Source: Burkholderiales bacterium (GTDB lineage Bacteria > Pseudomonadota > Gammaproteobacteria > Burkholderiales > Casimicrobiaceae). Taken from it: a DNA stretch of 48,500 bases. Positions 1 to 11,100 of this stretch are shown here, piece by piece (the first letter of the stretch is position 1; each line of letters starts with the position of its first letter). The stretch spans positions 1 to 48,500 of the forward strand of contig JANXNI010000036.1 in the NCBI GenBank assembly GCA_025354165.1. Reading direction: 5' to 3'. The notes beneath the pieces were generated by a model. That model did no database searches. It saw nothing but the letters and a program-made list of their open reading frames with translations, and was not told where the DNA came from. Position numbers and translations under genes: made by a program.

Positions 1-50
1 TCCTGCTGTCGGCCACGCCCCATGACGGCTCGGCGCGCAGCAGGATCAGC
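1..50. other. Fold-back junction inside the helicase gene
   Basis: Bases 1-8 (TCCTGCTG) and 38-45 (CAGCAGGA) are inverted copies. The plus strand at 3-41 encodes LLSATPHDGSARS, the motif III segment expected next in the minus-strand helicase that ends at 38. The segment between the repeats is therefore in the wrong orientation for the gene. It could be a chimeric contig end or a genuine small inversion. Confidence 0.85.
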
Positions 51-841
51 GTGTCGGAACGGGTGGCCAACAACTTGGCCAGGCGCGCACGGCGCGACAA
101 ACCCGTCTCGCCAGCACGAGCCGCCACGTTGTGACATTCATCAATGACGATTACATCCCACCACGCGTTTTCCAGATAGTTGCGGTACTCCAGATTGCTC
201 TTGAGGGTGTCGATCGAAATGATGCTGCGATCGAAGTAGTTAAACGGGTTGTGGTTGGCCGGGATTCGGTTGCGCACCCGAGCCAGGCCGACAGAGTCCA
301 ACCGCACCAGTGGGATCGAGAAGCGACTCCACCACTCCTTCTGGAACTGGGTGAGCATGGCCTTCTGCGTGACGACGAGGATGCGCTTGCCACGACCGCG
401 CTGGATCAACTCGGTGGTCAGCACTCCGGCTTCCAGCGTCTTGCCGAGGCCGACAGCGTCGGCGATGAGGATGCGCGAGCGAGGTTGGCGCAGCGCCTGC
501 AGCGCCGGGTCAAGCTGGTAGGGCACTAGGTTCATCACACCGCGGTGGCCGAGGTGGATCTTCTCGTCGTTGGCCACGTTGCGGCGGCGCAGGCTCTCCA
601 GGTACAAGAGCGTGGCGTTGTAGGTGGGGCTGTCGTCTGGCACCAGTTCTGTGGCCGCGGGATCCAGAACGTCGATCTGCTCCTCAAGCTCAGTCAGAAA
701 AAGCGCATCTCGCCCGCGCACCAGATCGGAGATGCCATCGCAGGTCAGAAGCCAACCGCCGTCTGTGGCGGAGTCGACGCGCCGGATGAGCCATTCTTCG
801 TCTCGAATTACAACCCGGGATCCCGGCGCAAATGTGAACAT
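38..841 (-). CDS. SNF2-type DNA helicase, N-terminal part (cut at window edge)
   Basis: Reading the minus strand from the ATG at 841 gives 268 codons of a superfamily 2 helicase. After a ~90-residue N-terminal domain come a Walker A region (ADAVGLGKTLEAG), motif Ia-like VVTQKAMLTQF and a DECH box (VIDECHN), and the frame stays intact to DTLILL. In relatives motif III (SATPHDG) should follow. Here it is found instead on the opposite strand at 3-41, so the gene breaks in a fold-back. The protein resembles RapA/DrmD-like helicases of phage-defence loci, which move on duplex DNA using ATP; I cannot assign it to DISARM because no drmA/B/C is visible. An in-frame ATG at 910 would add 23 unusual residues, so 841 is preferred. 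Confidence 0.85.
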
Positions 842-1122
842 GTGTCTCAGGAACCGAAGACGAAAAGAGTAGGGGAGGGGGCCGGGTTCAGGTGCGACGT
901 AGCACGACATCGGCGGTGATCGCCATCCAAGTGCTGCGTAGTCATCTGCTCATTCCCTATTTTTTCGGTTGTTCTTACGCCCTCATTGATGGCAGCATTC
1001 ATCTATTGAACGCCAGCCCGCGCCGATTCTGAATCCCTTGCCGCCCGAACTGCCATCCGCTTACTCAGCATCGCGGCGAAGTGTTTTGAATTTCGCTGCA
1101 CAGTCGCATCGCAGGCGATCAC

Positions 1123-1455
1123 CTAGCACGATGTCCGAACGTTGCCAAAATTCACAATGGCATGCCCGCGTTTGTGCCTATCTGTGACCTGTGTTCCGGT
1201 TCCCCCCGCATTGTCCGTTTCACCCTTTTCAGACTTCGCTGTCATCGCGCGCATCACGTCGAACAAATGTAACGCACGAGCAACACTTTTGATGCTGTTC
1301 TCGTGCGGCAGGACTTGCTCGCCCACCAGAATGCCAAGTAAACCAACTAGCGCAATGATCAGTGGTGCAAGTGAACGTGCGTCGAAAAAACGGTAGATGA
1401 ATCCCACAAGCAGACCAAGCGCAAGCGAAAGTAGATACGACACCATGGCTTGCAT
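1123..1455 (-). CDS. XapX (DUF1427) domain membrane protein
   Basis: The 110-residue product starts with two hydrophobic segments, YLLSLALGLLVGFIY and LAPLIIALVGLLGILVGEQ, and then a polar ~60-residue tail. The glycine-rich pair around RFFDARSLAPLIIALVGLLG is the signature of XapX-domain proteins. These are small inner-membrane proteins of unknown function, named after a xanthosine-transport locus. The usual family member ends soon after the second helix, so the tail here is extra. I chose the ATG at 1455, which has GAGGG upstream; ATG at 1446 or GTG at 1476 are alternatives. The IS110 remnant lies directly upstream and may have replaced the original promoter. Confidence 0.75.
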   Translation of the reverse strand: MQAMVSYLLSLALGLLVGFIYRFFDARSLAPLIIALVGLLGILVGEQVLPHENSIKSVARALHLFDVMRAMTAKSEKGETDNAGGTGTQVTDRHKRGHAIVNFGNVRTSC

Positions 1456-1513
1456 TTTCTTAACCCTCGTGAGCACCGAACGTGCTCTTGGCTTAGACAG
1501 AAGGTTGGCAAGA

Positions 1514-1662
1514 CCAGTTGGCTACACAAGCTTCTGGAACGTCGAAATGCAAATGTGGCTGCGGTGGCGCTCGCCAACAAGAACGCTCGCTTCGTTTGGG
1601 CGTTACTGGCCAACGACCGAACCTTCCGATCCAACTACGTCCCTACCGTTCCCAGCGTGTAG
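1514..1662 (+). pseudogene. IS110-family transposase, C-terminal fragment
   Basis: About 50 codons ending at TAG 1662 read LLERRNANVAAVALANKNAR and then FVWALLANDRTF. This is the end of IS110/IS1111-type transposases, where an RR..KVAAVALANK.ARI.WALL motif is conserved. Everything upstream of about residue 300 of the normal protein is missing, so it cannot function. Confidence 0.8.
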
Positions 1663-1945
1663 CCACACAACCGGTACGCGTTCAACAGCAATGAAAGCAG
1701 GAGATTCAAGCCACCGATCGCTCAGGCGATCATGAACTGGTGGCAAGGCAGGTCAGACCGTTGTTGACAAAGCCAGCGTCGGACGGGGCTCCCAGAGTGC
1801 GTGTAAGCGATCGAGGCGTCAACCAGCACATCCCATCAGGGACAGCAGTCCAAAGCTGCAATCAAAGACCGAATGTACGGGGTGCAATCTTTACCTCCGA
1901 GTCATTGTGAATTGATAGTTTGGAAAAAGGGGGCGTCCATGTACG
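1514..1945 (+). mobile_element. IS110-family 3' end remnant
   Basis: The transposase tail is followed by about 280 bp of non-coding DNA. It contains the text TGAACTGGTGGCAAGGCAGG at 1733-1752 and the end-like string GGGGGCGTCC at 1929-1938. Long non-coding 3' regions of this type follow the transposase gene in many IS110-family elements. The right boundary is approximate and no target duplication was identified. Confidence 0.55.
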
Positions 1946-2600
1946 TCCGGTTTGGAGCTGGTAGATTTCCACCTCGAAATTGGACGGGATCAGCAGGCAC
2001 AGATTAGCGAGTCACCGCAAAGCTATGCGGCAATACAGCACAAAATATGGATGGTCAAAGTTTCAGCCTCCGGCTTGTTCCTCTCTCCATCATGCACCAC
2101 GACCGACCCAGATGCGGCGGCATGATGCTTGCGGCGCGCGCAGCCGTCGCATCGTCCTGATCGCTCTTGTGTGAACCGCATTGCCGAAACAGGGCAAGTT
2201 CAGGACGCGCTCCGAGACGCTAAATCTATGCGTGCGGCGTCGCTTTGCCGGGGCTCGCTCTGACGCGGGCGGATGGAATGTCTCGGCGGTCATTAAGATC
2301 GCTAGCGCCGGCTCCGAATAGAGCGTCAAGGCCATTTGAGAGCGATCATGCGCCACGCCGCCGAGGCACTGCGTGACAACGCGAGTAGCGTCAAGTCGTG
2401 GATGACGAGTTTCAGGGCCGAATAGCGCTCCGTTGCATGGGTAGGATTTTTCGCTACTCGCAAGGCGCATTCCCACCCTATGCGCGCCACCAAGCGAACG
2501 CGCTTTTGAACTTCATGCATCAAGCGCATAACGATGACGGGCCTGTCGAAATAGGACGTTTTGTACCCGCGTCGGTCACCTTCGGTAGCATGACACAAGG
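1946..2600. other. Non-coding or degraded stretch
   Basis: No convincing gene was found. Two minus-strand open frames (2090-2476 and 2326-2691) overlap each other and carry no motif I recognise. They may be decayed gene remains next to the IS110 tail. Confidence 0.4.
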
Positions 2601-5132
2601 ATGACGAACTTAGAGAAAACTGAAATGAACCAAGACGAGTTGCTTGAGTGGTTTGAAAAAAGTGCACGGCCATTTCTGGAGAAGCATGCAAGCGATCGCC
2701 TTGCTGCGCTCGAAAGCGACTATTCGCGATTGAAACGTCTGGCAGCAGAAACCGATGAAATCACGATTTGCTTTCTCGGCAACTCAGGCATCGGCAAGAG
2801 TACGCTTTTGAATGCGTTGGCTGCGGGTGCAGAACAAGTGTTACCCGCTGGCGGAATCGGTCCATTGACTGCCCGGGCAACCGAGGTGCACTACAGCAAG
2901 GCACCGACGTTTGAGGTTACCTATCACGCTCGCAAGCATTTGTGGAAAGTGGTGTTTGCGCTAGAGCAACGCCTCGAGCTACTGGTGCGAGCCGACAAGC
3001 AGAAACTCGGCGAACCGATTCAGGACAGAGTGTCCGATCACGACCAGTCAGACGTCGAGCTGGCGTTGGATGAAGCAGATCGTGCAGAGGCCATTGCCGA
3101 TTCGCTGCTGGATCAGAGGGATGGCGGCGGAGCGGTTGATGATCGTATGGAGGGGTTAATCAAGCAAGCCAAGCAGATCGTTACTGGCGATCAGTTTAGC
3201 GACAAGCCGTTGCCCTATCTTGTTGACGCGCTCCGAGTCGCTTGCGAAGTAAAACCTCGTTGGCAGACGTCAATTGGCGACGATGATCTGAAGCGCATCA
3301 GTCGCGTCAGAAAAATTCTGCTCCGGCCAAAAGAAACGCGGATGCCGGAAAACCTTACCTTCGCTATGGAGCAAACTCACGACCCGTTGAACTTCAAGGA
3401 TGAACTGAAGACGCACGCCGCTGGCTTCTTGTCGCCACTAATCGAGCGCATCAAAGTAGGATGGCCATCCGACGTCTTGAAGTCGGGGGTAATTCTGGTG
3501 GATCTTCCAGGCGTAGGGATTGCTCAAGATTCGTATCGCAGCGTAACGAAGGCGTACGTGCGTGATAAGGCTCGGGCTGTGATCGTGGTCGTCGACCGGG
3601 CTGGGCCGACCGAGTCAACGGTTGATCTGCTTCGTGATAGCGGCTATTGGCAAAGAATGGTGAGCGGTGCTGATGATCCAGAAAGTGACCCATGCTCCGT
3701 GTTGATGGCAGTGACCCGTGTAGACGATCTGGCCCAGGAGGAATGGCTGAACCACTCACGGGCTGCGGGCGAGGTCAAGCCCAAAAAGCGAGAATTCTTC
3801 GTCCGGCTTGCCCGCGAGCTTAAGCCGCGAATGAAAACGCAGATGAGCGCACAGCTACATATGATTGGCCTATCGACAAACGTTTCGGTGCAGGCGGCCC
3901 GAGACCAAGCACGTTCGAGTATCCTCGATTCACTTGAAGTCCATCCAGTGTCGGCGCCGGAGTTTCGAAAACTTTTGCTCGACGATGAGGATGATCGCCC
4001 GTTTCTTCAGTCGGCAGAACAAACCGGCATTCCTTCGCTACAACAGAGTCTTGTGGATCTCGCCGAAGTGGAGCGCACTGGTCGGGCGCTTCGCAAACAG
4101 GAGGTCAGTACCCGGTTGTTCAGCGCAGCCATTAATGAGCTCCAACTCATTGATGGCCAGTGGCGCCAGGAGGGCCGGGCCGCTGAAGAGGCAACGCGCC
4201 TTGAGGCGGAACTCGAAGTGGTGCTGGCTCCGAAACGCAAGGAGTACGACCGTCGGGTCGGCGCATTTCGTGAGTTTCTGGAAGCAACGGTTCAGGCGAA
4301 GATTGAAGCCCTAGTGTTGGAAGCCAGCGCTGTGGCGGAGTCAGAGGTGCAATCGTATCTGTGGAGTCTTCGCGACGCGCACTGGTCGACTCTTCGCGCT
4401 GCAGTGCGGCGCGGCGGCAAGTTCTACGGGCGTCGCTTAATCGCGCTGCCAGAAGACATAAGTAACTATTTTCAGGAGCCGATGGCCGCCGTCTGGGGTC
4501 AGAAATTGCTCAGGGACATCCGGAAGCGTACCGGGGAGCTTTCATCTGACATTGAAATGATGGTGACAGAGATATGCCAATGGGCAAACGAGAGCGGCGG
4601 TGCTACCGTGAGCGCAAAGCTGCTTGATAAACAACAACAGCGAGTCGCATCGTTGGCGGCGCAAATGAAGCAGGTCGGGAAAGAGGCTGTCGACGAACTG
4701 CGTGAGACGGTAAAGGTGCGTTTGACTGAGGTCATTCGTAAGCCGATAGAAAGGGCGTGCCAAAAGTTCGTCGAAGAGGGAGAAGACTATGGTGCTGGGG
4801 TCAAGGTTCGCATATTGGAACTATTTGATTCGCTCGCGAGAAAGGCGACAACAGCCGCCCAACAGCCATCAATCACCATCCTGCAGTCCAACTTTGCTGC
4901 GGTGCGGGAGGAGATTCAGGAGGCGTTTCGCCAAGGAGGCGATCCCATCCAGTCCACCGCTGATCTGATCGTTGAACGTCACGAAGATAGAGTCAAACGA
5001 TCGGATGCTCAACGGCGCGGACCAATTCTCACCGAACTGAAGCACGTATTCGATCAAATTCCAGTTGTGCAACGCGTTGGTGCGGCGTCTTCAACAGTTG
5101 GGCAGCTCTCGGAGCTTTCACATGCTGGTTGA
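2601..5132 (+). CDS. Dynamin-like large GTPase
   Basis: The 843-residue protein has the GTPase motifs of the dynamin superfamily: G1 GNSGIGKST at 60-68, G3 DLPG at 301-304 and G4 TRVD at 372-375. There is a large insertion between G1 and G3. The half after residue 500 is helix-rich and charged, as expected for a dynamin stalk, and no transmembrane segment is evident. Bacterial dynamin-like proteins remodel membranes, and some act in phage defence. The end overlaps the next helicase gene by 11 nt, so the two are almost certainly co-translated. An ATG at 2625 (MNQDELLEWF) with AGAGAA upstream is a plausible alternative start. Confidence 0.85.
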   Translation: MTNLEKTEMNQDELLEWFEKSARPFLEKHASDRLAALESDYSRLKRLAAETDEITICFLGNSGIGKSTLLNALAAGAEQVLPAGGIGPLTARATEVHYSKAPTFEVTYHARKHLWKVVFALEQRLELLVRADKQKLGEPIQDRVSDHDQSDVELALDEADRAEAIADSLLDQRDGGGAVDDRMEGLIKQAKQIVTGDQFSDKPLPYLVDALRVACEVKPRWQTSIGDDDLKRISRVRKILLRPKETRMPENLTFAMEQTHDPLNFKDELKTHAAGFLSPLIERIKVGWPSDVLKSGVILVDLPGVGIAQDSYRSVTKAYVRDKARAVIVVVDRAGPTESTVDLLRDSGYWQRMVSGADDPESDPCSVLMAVTRVDDLAQEEWLNHSRAAGEVKPKKREFFVRLARELKPRMKTQMSAQLHMIGLSTNVSVQAARDQARSSILDSLEVHPVSAPEFRKLLLDDEDDRPFLQSAEQTGIPSLQQSLVDLAEVERTGRALRKQEVSTRLFSAAINELQLIDGQWRQEGRAAEEATRLEAELEVVLAPKRKEYDRRVGAFREFLEATVQAKIEALVLEASAVAESEVQSYLWSLRDAHWSTLRAAVRRGGKFYGRRLIALPEDISNYFQEPMAAVWGQKLLRDIRKRTGELSSDIEMMVTEICQWANESGGATVSAKLLDKQQQRVASLAAQMKQVGKEAVDELRETVKVRLTEVIRKPIERACQKFVEEGEDYGAGVKVRILELFDSLARKATTAAQQPSITILQSNFAAVREEIQEAFRQGGDPIQSTADLIVERHEDRVKRSDAQRRGPILTELKHVFDQIPVVQRVGAASSTVGQLSELSHAG

Positions 5133-7848
5133 CTACGGCGGTCACGATCGTGCCGTGTTGCGAATCGTCGACGATTTCGGATTTGAATCCTACGACCTGG
5201 TAAGCATCCCGCAGCGTCTTAACTCGATTGGCGCGCCGCCCCCTCTAGTCGAAACGAACATCGACAAGCGCCGAGTCAAATCGATACGGAGCCCTGCACA
5301 GCTGGTTGAGGCAATGCGGTTGTCGGACGGGGACAATTGGTTGGCGATGACCAGTCGCACCTTAGCGCGACTCTATGTGGGATTTTTAGTCGCGGAGGAT
5401 CCTCAGCGCCGACTCGAATCGCGCAAAGCGGCGACGCTCATGCATCAAGTTAGCCTAGTTCAGCACATCTTGCAGCACCCAGATCTTAGAAAAGTATTGA
5501 TCGGTGATGAGGTGGGGCTCGGCAAGACCATTGAGGCAGGACTGCTCATCCGTCAGCTTATCGACCAGCGTCCTTCGCTTCGTGTTCTCTATCTTGCGCC
5601 TGCCCGGTTAGTGCGCAACGTCGCTAATGAGCTGCGCGACAAACTGGACATCGACGCGAGACGATGGATCGCGGGTAGCGAAAGTGACGCACGATTGGAA
5701 ACAGACCGCGTTGTAATTGCCAGCATCCACAAGGCTGCTTTTGGCGAAAATTTGGAGCGCGTCAGCAAGAGTGGTCCATGGGATGTAATCATCGTCGATG
5801 AATGTCATCACCTTTCCGATTGGGATCCAGCCGGCGGCAGTCCAAATCAGTCCTTTAAACTTGTGAGCCAGCTCGTCAAGGCACAGCCCCCTGAAGGGCG
5901 ATTGATACTGATGAGCGGCACGCCGCATCAAGGCAGCGAATCCAGATTCAAGAACATTCTCCGGTTGCTTTCAGACGACGGCAGAAGTGTGGCGGGTGCC
6001 GCAGGTCGCGTCATCTTCCGCACGAAAGATCGTGTGCGCGATTGGCGCGGCGCGCCGCTTTTTCCGTCTCGCGAGATTCGCAAACCGATCGTTGTGCAGC
6101 TCGGGCAACGCTATGAGGCGTGGTATCTTGGCATCGGGGCCTTGTACGATGGCGTAGGTAACGGCACCCATTCACGCGCCGCCGGTTGGGCCAAAGGTCA
6201 GGCGCTTCAGTGGGCCGCTTCCAGTGTGCATGCTGGCATCGGCTACCTCGTGCGGCTGTCTATCAGGCGGCTAAAGTGGAAACTGGAGAATCCGTCGTTC
6301 AGTCGTGCGCTTGCTGCGTTGCGGCCATATCGAGGCGGAAGCAGAGAAGAGCCGATCGAATTGCTATATGCGCGAATGGTCAAACAAGTTGGTGCCGCCG
6401 CGCTCGACGACGACGAAGCTGACGACGATCAAGATTGGGAAATTACGCAATGGCGTCCAGACCCTGAAACATTGGCAGCTCTGTTGGACGAAGGTGTCAA
6501 GCTCATAAGGAGTGGCGCAGCGCAAGTCAAATGGGACGCCGTTTGTGAGTTGATTGATGCGGCGGACGGTGAAAAGATAGTACTGTTTGCGCAACCGGTA
6601 GAAACAGTCACGCTGATAGCCGACATCCTTCAGAGTCGATACGGTCAACGCCCGGCTGTAATCATTGGTAACCAATCAGACGCTGAACGCATGGGCGAAG
6701 TCGACCGATTTCAGGCGGACAATGGCCCTAGATTTCTGGTGTCGTCCCGAGCGGGCGGCGAAGGTTTGAACATGCAGCGGGCTAGAAGACTCATTCATCT
6801 GGACGTGCCATGGAACCCCATGGATATGGAGCAACGCATTGGCAGGATCCATAGATTTGGCTCACGCAAGACGGTGTTGATTGACACAGTTGTCGCCGCC
6901 GGAAGCCGGGAAGTGGACATGTATCGGATAGCCCGCGAAAAGCTCGCGCTTATCGCACGACATCTCGATCCAGATCAATTTGAGACGCTGTTCAGTAGGG
7001 TGATGTCTCTGGTTCCGCCTAAGGAATTGGAGGAGATACTCGGCGATGTTCGGGATACAAACGGTTTGGACGCCTTGGCAGCTCACGAAATTGGGCGACT
7101 TGTGACGGAAGGTTTTCAAACATGGAGCTCGTTTGACGAGACATATCGTCGGCAGGCCGAACAAATCATGGCTGTGAATCCGGGCGAAGCGAGCTGGGCG
7201 GATGTCGGGCAATTTCTTGTCAAGTATGGGGACGCAGTAGATACGCCTGAGGCCACATTCGGCTCATTCGAGTTTCAGGATGATGAGATCGTCGACATTG
7301 ATCAGCGAGTGCCGACCATTGAGCTTAATGCGCGTCTTTATGCCTGCGGAGATACGGGCGGCATTCGTGCCGTGGCGGCGGATGGCACGCCTACGATACC
7401 GCTAGGCCTGGGTCTTGACGAAATCCAGAAAATACTGCGCGGCTCCTTTGCCCCCGGGAAACCCGTAGGTGCCGCCTTCATCAAACGTCCCTCGGGTCTA
7501 GACTTTCTGGGGCAGGAGAAAGAGCCAGTGCTTGTGCTGGCGTTTATTCGCCAGGTCTTGAAGCAGGAACAAAGCCGTTGGGTTGAGCTGGCGACGAGCC
7601 TCCAAATATTCTTGCTACGATCCAAGGAACAGCCCCAGCCGCTCAACGGGCAACAGCGGGCAGCGCTGGTTAGGGCGTGTCAACGCGTGCCTCGCGTCAA
7701 AGATCCCGGTGCGGCCAGTTTTCGCTCGGAGATGGTGGCCCAGGAGCAGTCGCTTTTCCAATCGCTTAGGCGACCTTCTGATCAAGAAATCGCTGACGGA
7801 CTGAGACACTCGGTCTGGCCAATCGCAGCTTTGGTGATGCTGCCATGA
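5122..7848 (+). CDS. SNF2/RapA-like DEAD/DEAH-box helicase
   Basis: The 908-residue protein starts at ATG 5122, inside the end of the GTPase gene, with GGAG seven bases upstream. A longer reading from 5065 lies wholly in the GTPase gene and is unlikely. Helicase motifs in order are I GDEVGLGKT 128-136, II DECHH 226-230, III SGTPH from 265, V-like FLVSSRAGGEGLN and VI QRIGRIHRFG 571-580. This is a complete SNF2-type motor resembling RapA, which translocates on duplex DNA. The last ~300 residues match nothing I recognise. Overlap with the GTPase suggests a two-component complex; an anti-phage role is inference from context. Confidence 0.88.
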   Translation: MLVDYGGHDRAVLRIVDDFGFESYDLVSIPQRLNSIGAPPPLVETNIDKRRVKSIRSPAQLVEAMRLSDGDNWLAMTSRTLARLYVGFLVAEDPQRRLESRKAATLMHQVSLVQHILQHPDLRKVLIGDEVGLGKTIEAGLLIRQLIDQRPSLRVLYLAPARLVRNVANELRDKLDIDARRWIAGSESDARLETDRVVIASIHKAAFGENLERVSKSGPWDVIIVDECHHLSDWDPAGGSPNQSFKLVSQLVKAQPPEGRLILMSGTPHQGSESRFKNILRLLSDDGRSVAGAAGRVIFRTKDRVRDWRGAPLFPSREIRKPIVVQLGQRYEAWYLGIGALYDGVGNGTHSRAAGWAKGQALQWAASSVHAGIGYLVRLSIRRLKWKLENPSFSRALAALRPYRGGSREEPIELLYARMVKQVGAAALDDDEADDDQDWEITQWRPDPETLAALLDEGVKLIRSGAAQVKWDAVCELIDAADGEKIVLFAQPVETVTLIADILQSRYGQRPAVIIGNQSDAERMGEVDRFQADNGPRFLVSSRAGGEGLNMQRARRLIHLDVPWNPMDMEQRIGRIHRFGSRKTVLIDTVVAAGSREVDMYRIAREKLALIARHLDPDQFETLFSRVMSLVPPKELEEILGDVRDTNGLDALAAHEIGRLVTEGFQTWSSFDETYRRQAEQIMAVNPGEASWADVGQFLVKYGDAVDTPEATFGSFEFQDDEIVDIDQRVPTIELNARLYACGDTGGIRAVAADGTPTIPLGLGLDEIQKILRGSFAPGKPVGAAFIKRPSGLDFLGQEKEPVLVLAFIRQVLKQEQSRWVELATSLQIFLLRSKEQPQPLNGQQRAALVRACQRVPRVKDPGAASFRSEMVAQEQSLFQSLRRPSDQEIADGLRHSVWPIAALVMLP

Positions 7849-8156
7849 TTGTGGTAGAGACGCGACTTGGACAGCAATGTCGAATCCTGTGTAACTCGCG
7901 GTGACTGAAGTTCAAGGGCGTCCGTGCGTGAATAGCCAATGCGAATCGCCGATCAATTTTGCCCGCACAGGGGTCAAAATTCAGATGTCGCGCACCTTCT
8001 GAACAATCGTCCAGATCCAAGCGAATTTAGATTTGGATCACGTGTACCTGCTGCGCAATCACACGATACTTCATTGTCGCTACGCCGGTCTGAATGGCAC
8101 GGCGCTGGTTGAACTAGAAAACAGCAACATCGAAAACATTCGATAGGAGACCCAAC
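7849..8156. other. Intergenic stretch, ribosome-binding site at the end
   Basis: No gene or terminator was seen. The last part contains TAGGAGA at 8144-8150, seven bases before the GTG start of the next gene. Because the gap is about 300 bp, the next gene may have its own promoter. Confidence 0.4.
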
Positions 8157-11100
8157 GTGATTCAAGGTGCTCGCATTCTGCCGGTTCAACATCTGACCAT
8201 TCGAGTGCCTTGGCACGACTCGGGATGGAAGGGCACCTTCTGCCAGACCTGCACTGCAAACACCAGTTGCACGGTGCTGCCGCGAATCGCAACAGGTCGC
8301 GACGATGCATTTGAGACGCTTCACGCAGGGGAGAGCATAGAGGCCCTTGATCGCTCGCAACATCCGCCATGTGTCGATGAACATGGAACCTTCATGGCGA
8401 AGTTTCCGCTGTCGATGCACAAGAAGCATCCTTACGCTGAAAGCGCGGAGACAACCCACGGACACTTTGCCGAAACACCTTACACGATCCGTCCGTTTTC
8501 AGCCGCTGCCATCCCATTCCGCTGGATGCTACGCGAGCAGGTCGAAGGCAGTAAGTGGGTGGGCGAGGGCATGAAGGAGACCCTGCAGTTTGACTACCAG
8601 GTGGAGCGCGAGCCAGATCTCACCGAGAACAAGGGGTGGAAGACGGACAGCAAGACCTGGGTTCAAGAAGGCACTAATCAGCGTGTGATACTCGATACGT
8701 TTTTCAGCGTCGCAAAGCCGAATGAGTCTCTGGTTTTCTTCTACGCCAAGCGTACGCCGCTGGTTGAAGATCCGCGTCGAGTGATCGTCGGCGTCGCACG
8801 CATCAAGTCGGTGAGCGCACCCATCGAGTATCACTACGCAGACGGCCAGAAGCCGAAGCACAGCATCAGTGGCTACCTCTGGGAAAGAAATATAGAGCAC
8901 TCTATCCGCCCCAAGAACTCGGACGGCTTCTTGCTGCCGTATCAGCAGCTGCTAGACGCTGCCGAGGCAGACGAATCCATCGACCTTGCCGCCTGCACCG
9001 CGTTCGCACCAGACGAGTATTTCGGTAGCTACTCCTACGGCACGGAGCATTTGGCGCATGATGGTGCCATCTCATCCCTGCTGGCCGTCGAGAAGGCCAT
9101 CAAGGCGATGCGCCAGCATCTCGCCGACGAGCCGTGGGGTGAACATCTCGCGTGGATTGATGCGGAGCTGAACCGGCTTTGGGAGGTGCGTGGCGCCTTC
9201 CCTGGTTTAGGTGCTGCCCTGAACGCATTCGGGTTTCCGCACGGGAATTTATTGGCTTGGTACTTGGCCAGCCATCGCGGTGAGAAGTTTGATCCGTGGC
9301 CCGCGTTGGCTGCGGTGCTCAAGAAGCCGGACGGACTGCCAGATTACCTGCGCGACGGCATCGGCGAAACGTTGCGTAAGAAGTGGGAGAAGCTGCCCGC
9401 AGAGCGCCGCGCGCTGCTCATGCTGCTGGCCCGGTTCAACCTGACCGACGATCAAGCGCTGCGTTGGTATCAACCAACTGAGCGAAAAAAGGCCGGGATC
9501 GATTTGGGCGACCCGGCGATCCTGGCTAATCCCTACCTCGTCTACGAGGACGATAGGTTGCAGTCCGATCCGGTCGCCTTTGAGCTAGTCGACCGCGGTG
9601 TGTTCCCGCCAGAGTCCATCCGCGCGTCGTTCCCGTTACCCAAGCCAAGCCTTGTGCGCGAGGCCATCGATGTGCGCAGGGTGCGCGCGGCCATGCTCCT
9701 GACGCTTGAGGAGGCGGCCGGCAACGAGGGGCACACCTACCTCATGGCAACATGGGTTGTTCAGCGGGTACGAGAACGCGCGCTGCAACCCAACTGTCCG
9801 CTGGACATGGACACGCTTGCGATCATGGAAGACTGTCTTGACCCCAAGATTGCGAGCATTCGGGTAAAGGACGGGCTCACGGCGTTTCAGTTGGACCGAT
9901 ACGTCGAGACCTCGACCCTCATCAGAACCAAGATCGGCAAGCGTAAGTCACGCAAGGCAAACCCCGGTGAGCACAAGTGGGTCGCACTCGTGGATGCGGC
10001 TATCGAGGCGACCAAGGATAAGGGTGCCGCTAAGGAGAAACCAAGCACCCGTGACTTGGCAGCCCGGAAGGAAAAATCGGCAGCTTTGGAGGTGCTCTAC
10101 AAATCCGGCGTCTCGGTGCTCATGGGAGCCGCTGGTACGGGCAAGAGCACGTTGCTTAGGGCGCTCTGCAGCATTGATAGCGTAAAGAATAAGGGAATCC
10201 TGCTGCTTGCGCCCACCGGCAAGGCTCGTGTGCGTCTGGAGCAAACGAGCGGGATGGCTGGCAAGGGAAAGACCGTTGCGCAATTCTTGAATGGACTGAA
10301 CCGATACGACGGCAAAACGGGTCGCTACTACGTCAACGAAGGCGCCGACCGCTCGGCCGTGCATGCGACAGTCATTATCGATGAGTGTTCCATGCTGACT
10401 GAGGAGCAACTCGCGGCGCTGCTGGATGCAGTGGAGAACGTGGACAGGCTGGTGCTGGTCGGCGACCCCAAGCAGCTATCTCCGATCGGTGCGGGCCGAC
10501 CTTATGTCGACATCGTGAACTTCTTGAGGCCGGACAATATCGAGAGCCTGCGAACCCGTGTTGCCGGAAACTTCGCCGAGCTGACCGTCACGATGCGTCA
10601 GGGCGCTGAAGATGGCATTGTTCGTGACGATGTGCTCCTTGCGCAAGCCTTCAGCGGTCGGCCACTGGATGCTGGGGCCGACGAAATCTGGAATACCGTG
10701 GCGTCTGGCAAGTCGAGCTTCGTGAAGTTGGTTCGGTGGAACAAGCCAGACCAGCTTCAAGCGTTGCTGCTGGATGAGCTGAAAACTGAGTTGGAGCTAA
10801 CGTCGATCACCGACGAGGCGACCTTTGAGGAGTCTCTAGGCGGCGTCAGTTCGGAGTTCGAAGGCCGGTCAATGGTCTGGTTCAACACCCAGTACAAGGA
10901 TCGCCCGGGCGCGTCCGAGAAGGCTGAAGCGTGGCAAATCCTCTCGCCGATCAAACAGTACCAAGCGGGCGTCACTGCCATCAACCGCGCACTGCAGCAG
11001 CAGTTCAGGAAGTCGTTCCTCAAGATGGCCGCTCAAACGGGCTGGACGAAGAAGATTCCGAGCCCTGCCGGGCCTGAGGGAATCATCTACGGCGACAAAG

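Noticed and set aside
2090-2691. Two overlapping minus-strand frames upstream of the GTPase gene
   Set aside because: They overlap each other and the GTPase start and have no recognisable domain; possibly decayed transposon sequence.
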